Below are positions 38,473 through 38,486 of a DNA stretch of 38,486 nucleotides, one piece after another. Origin of the DNA: a virus. The stretch lies in IMG/VR virus record IMGVR_UViG_3300030380_000805, positions 1-38,486 of that record; one strand, given 5' to 3'. The translations under genes were made by a program, and so were the position numbers. How positions within the stretch are numbered: the first letter of the stretch is position 1; every line of letters begins with the position of its first letter. The notes beneath the pieces were generated by a model. That model made no database searches, was not told the DNA's origin, and saw only the letters and a program-made list of their open reading frames with translations.

Positions 38473-38486
38473 CCGTGGCTCCCTTC

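Larger units (their letters stand above)
38188..38486. other. Non-coding right end with early promoter
   Basis: This roughly 300-base region holds no gene. From the outer end inwards it contains GAGCC/GGCTC (38470-38481), the shared CTCGC hairpin (38460-38472), CCGCA/TGCGG (about 38447-38457), a 7-bp stem (38416-38436), near-palindrome D (38364-38379), a sigma70-type promoter (38291-38319), and near-palindrome C (38201-38216) just before the first ribosome site. CCTGCGG occurs twice here and twice in the left end. In T7 terms this is the genetic left end, which enters the cell first. Confidence 0.65.

Noticed and set aside
1-38486. T7-type phage promoters
   Set aside because: I compared the few gaps by eye and found no shared element of about 20 bases; similar TAATAGG fragments before the capsid and HNH genes are too short to support a call.
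1-38486. CRISPR array or lysogeny module
   Set aside because: No regularly spaced repeats, no integrase, repressor or attachment-like site was seen.

Overview
The window looks like the nearly complete genome of a lytic, T7-like podovirus (Autographivirus type). Every credible gene is on the minus strand, so the genome reads from the right end of the window to the left. Gene content and order follow T7: single-subunit RNA polymerase, gp2.5-type SSB, a junction resolvase, primase-helicase, family A DNA polymerase, 5'-3' exonuclease, portal, scaffold, capsid, tail tubes A and B, internal virion proteins (13-16), tail fibre, small and large terminase. I see no integrase, repressor, tRNA or photosynthesis gene. 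The host cannot be read from the sequence; several small basic proteins are of a kind I associate with aquatic and marine T7-like phages (inference). There is no long direct terminal repeat, so the contig is either cut within, or has collapsed, the terminal redundancy.

Layout in transcription order. (1) 38486-38188: non-coding right end with short GC-rich hairpins, two copies of a 16-bp near-palindrome and a good sigma70-type early promoter. (2) 38187-35574: nine small, tightly overlapping early genes of unknown function. (3) 35574-33294: a gp88-like Cys-rich protein, a stand-alone DnaA domain IV protein, a 43-residue zinc-ribbon candidate, a small unknown and a DUF932-like protein. (4) 33293-24592: RNA polymerase behind a two-hairpin leader, SSB, RusA-type resolvase in the gene 3 position, primase-helicase, DNA polymerase, a LAGLIDADG homing endonuclease whose core starts at the polymerase stop codon, a small unknown, exonuclease, an Nmad1/DUF1599-like protein and a small conserved protein. 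(5) 24577-6560: virion genes 7.3-like, portal, scaffold, four small proteins, capsid, 11, 12, 13, 14 and very long versions of 15 and 16. (6) 6557-949: tail fibre, accessory beta-rich protein, holin candidate, small terminase, two small basic proteins, large terminase. (7) 885-181: HNH protein and two small proteins, then a hairpin-rich non-coding left end.

How it works together (known T7 biology plus inference): host RNA polymerase would start at the right-end promoter and express the early genes and the phage RNA polymerase, which then drives the replication and virion genes. Helicase-primase, polymerase, SSB, exonuclease and resolvase make and process concatemers; the terminase packages them through the portal. 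Genes are packed with ATGA/TAATG overlaps, so translational coupling is likely. No T7-type lysozyme or amidase gene is recognisable; the only lysis candidates are a holin-like protein and a possible unimolecular spanin. Composition is uneven: hand-counted lines give 35/60 GC in the early genes, 38/60 in the DNA polymerase gene, 21/60 in gene 15 and 20/60 in the homing endonuclease gene.
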